This document shows positions 63,692 to 64,000 of a DNA stretch of 64,000 bases, one piece after another (the first letter of the stretch is position 1; each line of letters begins with the position of its first letter). This stretch comes from Symbiodinium natans (Eukaryota > Sar > Dinophyceae > Suessiales > Symbiodiniaceae). The DNA is taken from assembly GCA_905221605.1 (NCBI GenBank), contig CAJNDS010000246.1, positions 123,554 through 187,553 on the forward strand, in the 5' to 3' direction. The notes under the pieces were generated by a model, which made no database searches, had not been told where the DNA came from, and was given only the letters and a program-made list of their open reading frames with translations. A program made the translations under genes and the position numbers.

Positions 63692-64000
63692 GCTGCGGCC
63701 AGTTGGCGCGGCGTGGTATGTATCCACGCATTATCAGAGCAGGCGTCGCAGCACGGCACGTTGCTTCGCCAACCTTTTGCACTTTCTTTTGCGTGACTGC
63801 GGGCGAAAAGCCGCGGCAGGTTTGAAGCCTGCCCATTTTGCATTCCCCGCACTTTTCTTCTCCGCCCTGCCTGTGGCCCCTCTTGTCGAGGGAGCTCTTT
63901 TGCAGGTGCTGCGGACCGTGTCCTGGTCGCGGCAGTGCGCTCGCCGAAGCGCGTGCGAGTTGCACTGGCTGCGGCACAAGCAATGTGCGCGGCTCTCGCT
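63692..64000. other. Downstream region to window edge
   Basis: No gene is recognised. A Cys/Ala/Arg-biased minus frame is not convincing. A copy of the dispersed GC-rich motif lies at 63909-63933. There is no LTR, primer site or terminal repeat matching the region before 48004. Confidence 0.5.

Overview
The window looks like nuclear DNA of a dinoflagellate. The evidence is convergent rather than decisive: a 13-nt exact match to the 3' end of the dinoflagellate spliced leader (47626-47638), TTTAGGG-type telomeric tracts at interstitial positions, GC-rich coding DNA lost in repeats, and retrotransposon polyproteins with the Lys/Gly-rich gag tails and accessory enzyme domains usual in Symbiodiniaceae-like genomes. 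There is no prokaryotic gene organisation, no rRNA, no convincing tRNA and no CRISPR array.

Layout. 1-5.7 kb: simple-sequence and unrecognised DNA ending in a degenerate telomeric tract. 5.79-15.69 kb: a structurally complete Ty1/copia-type LTR retrotransposon on the minus strand, with 229-bp LTRs differing at one base, a TAGGG target-site duplication, a primer-binding site complementary to the initiator-tRNA-Met anticodon arm, and a polypurine tract. Its polyprotein has gag zinc fingers, two tandem retropepsin-like domains, a cytosine-methyltransferase-like domain, integrase, a 2OG-Fe(II) dioxygenase-like domain, reverse transcriptase, RNase H and a membrane/Cys-His tail; frameshifts break it in three places. 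16.1-17.7 kb: decayed reverse-transcriptase and methyltransferase-like coding sequence. 18.2-21.6 kb: a large palindrome made of two head-to-head LINE 3' ends, one arm split by a 2-kb low-complexity insert. 21.6-33 kb: minisatellites, a 64-bp satellite and a 247-bp duplication. 33.1-41.1 kb: about 2.5 tandem copies of a 3,159-bp unit. 41.1-47.6 kb: a candidate S1-like exon and many tandem or inverted repeats.

48.0-58.4 kb (plus strand): a second, Ty3-like retroelement. Its pol appears permuted: RT thumb and RNase H come first, then integrase and a Rossmann/methyltransferase-like domain, and the RT palm with YVDD comes last. 59.0-63.7 kb: four closely packed ORFs encoding a Tpt1/KptA RNA 2'-phosphotransferase-like protein, a C2H2 finger protein, a RanBP2/SWIM zinc-finger membrane protein and a single-HKD phospholipase-D-like nuclease. 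Their Lys/Gly-rich segments and position suggest cargo or gag-like accessory genes of a retroelement.

The strongest candidates for an undescribed system are the copia element that carries both a DNA-methyltransferase-like and a 2OG-dioxygenase-like domain, and the Ty3-like element with displaced RT palm next to RNA-repair and nuclease genes. No host gene is identified with confidence. Single-exon reading cannot resolve short dinoflagellate exons, so the repeat-rich middle may hide some.
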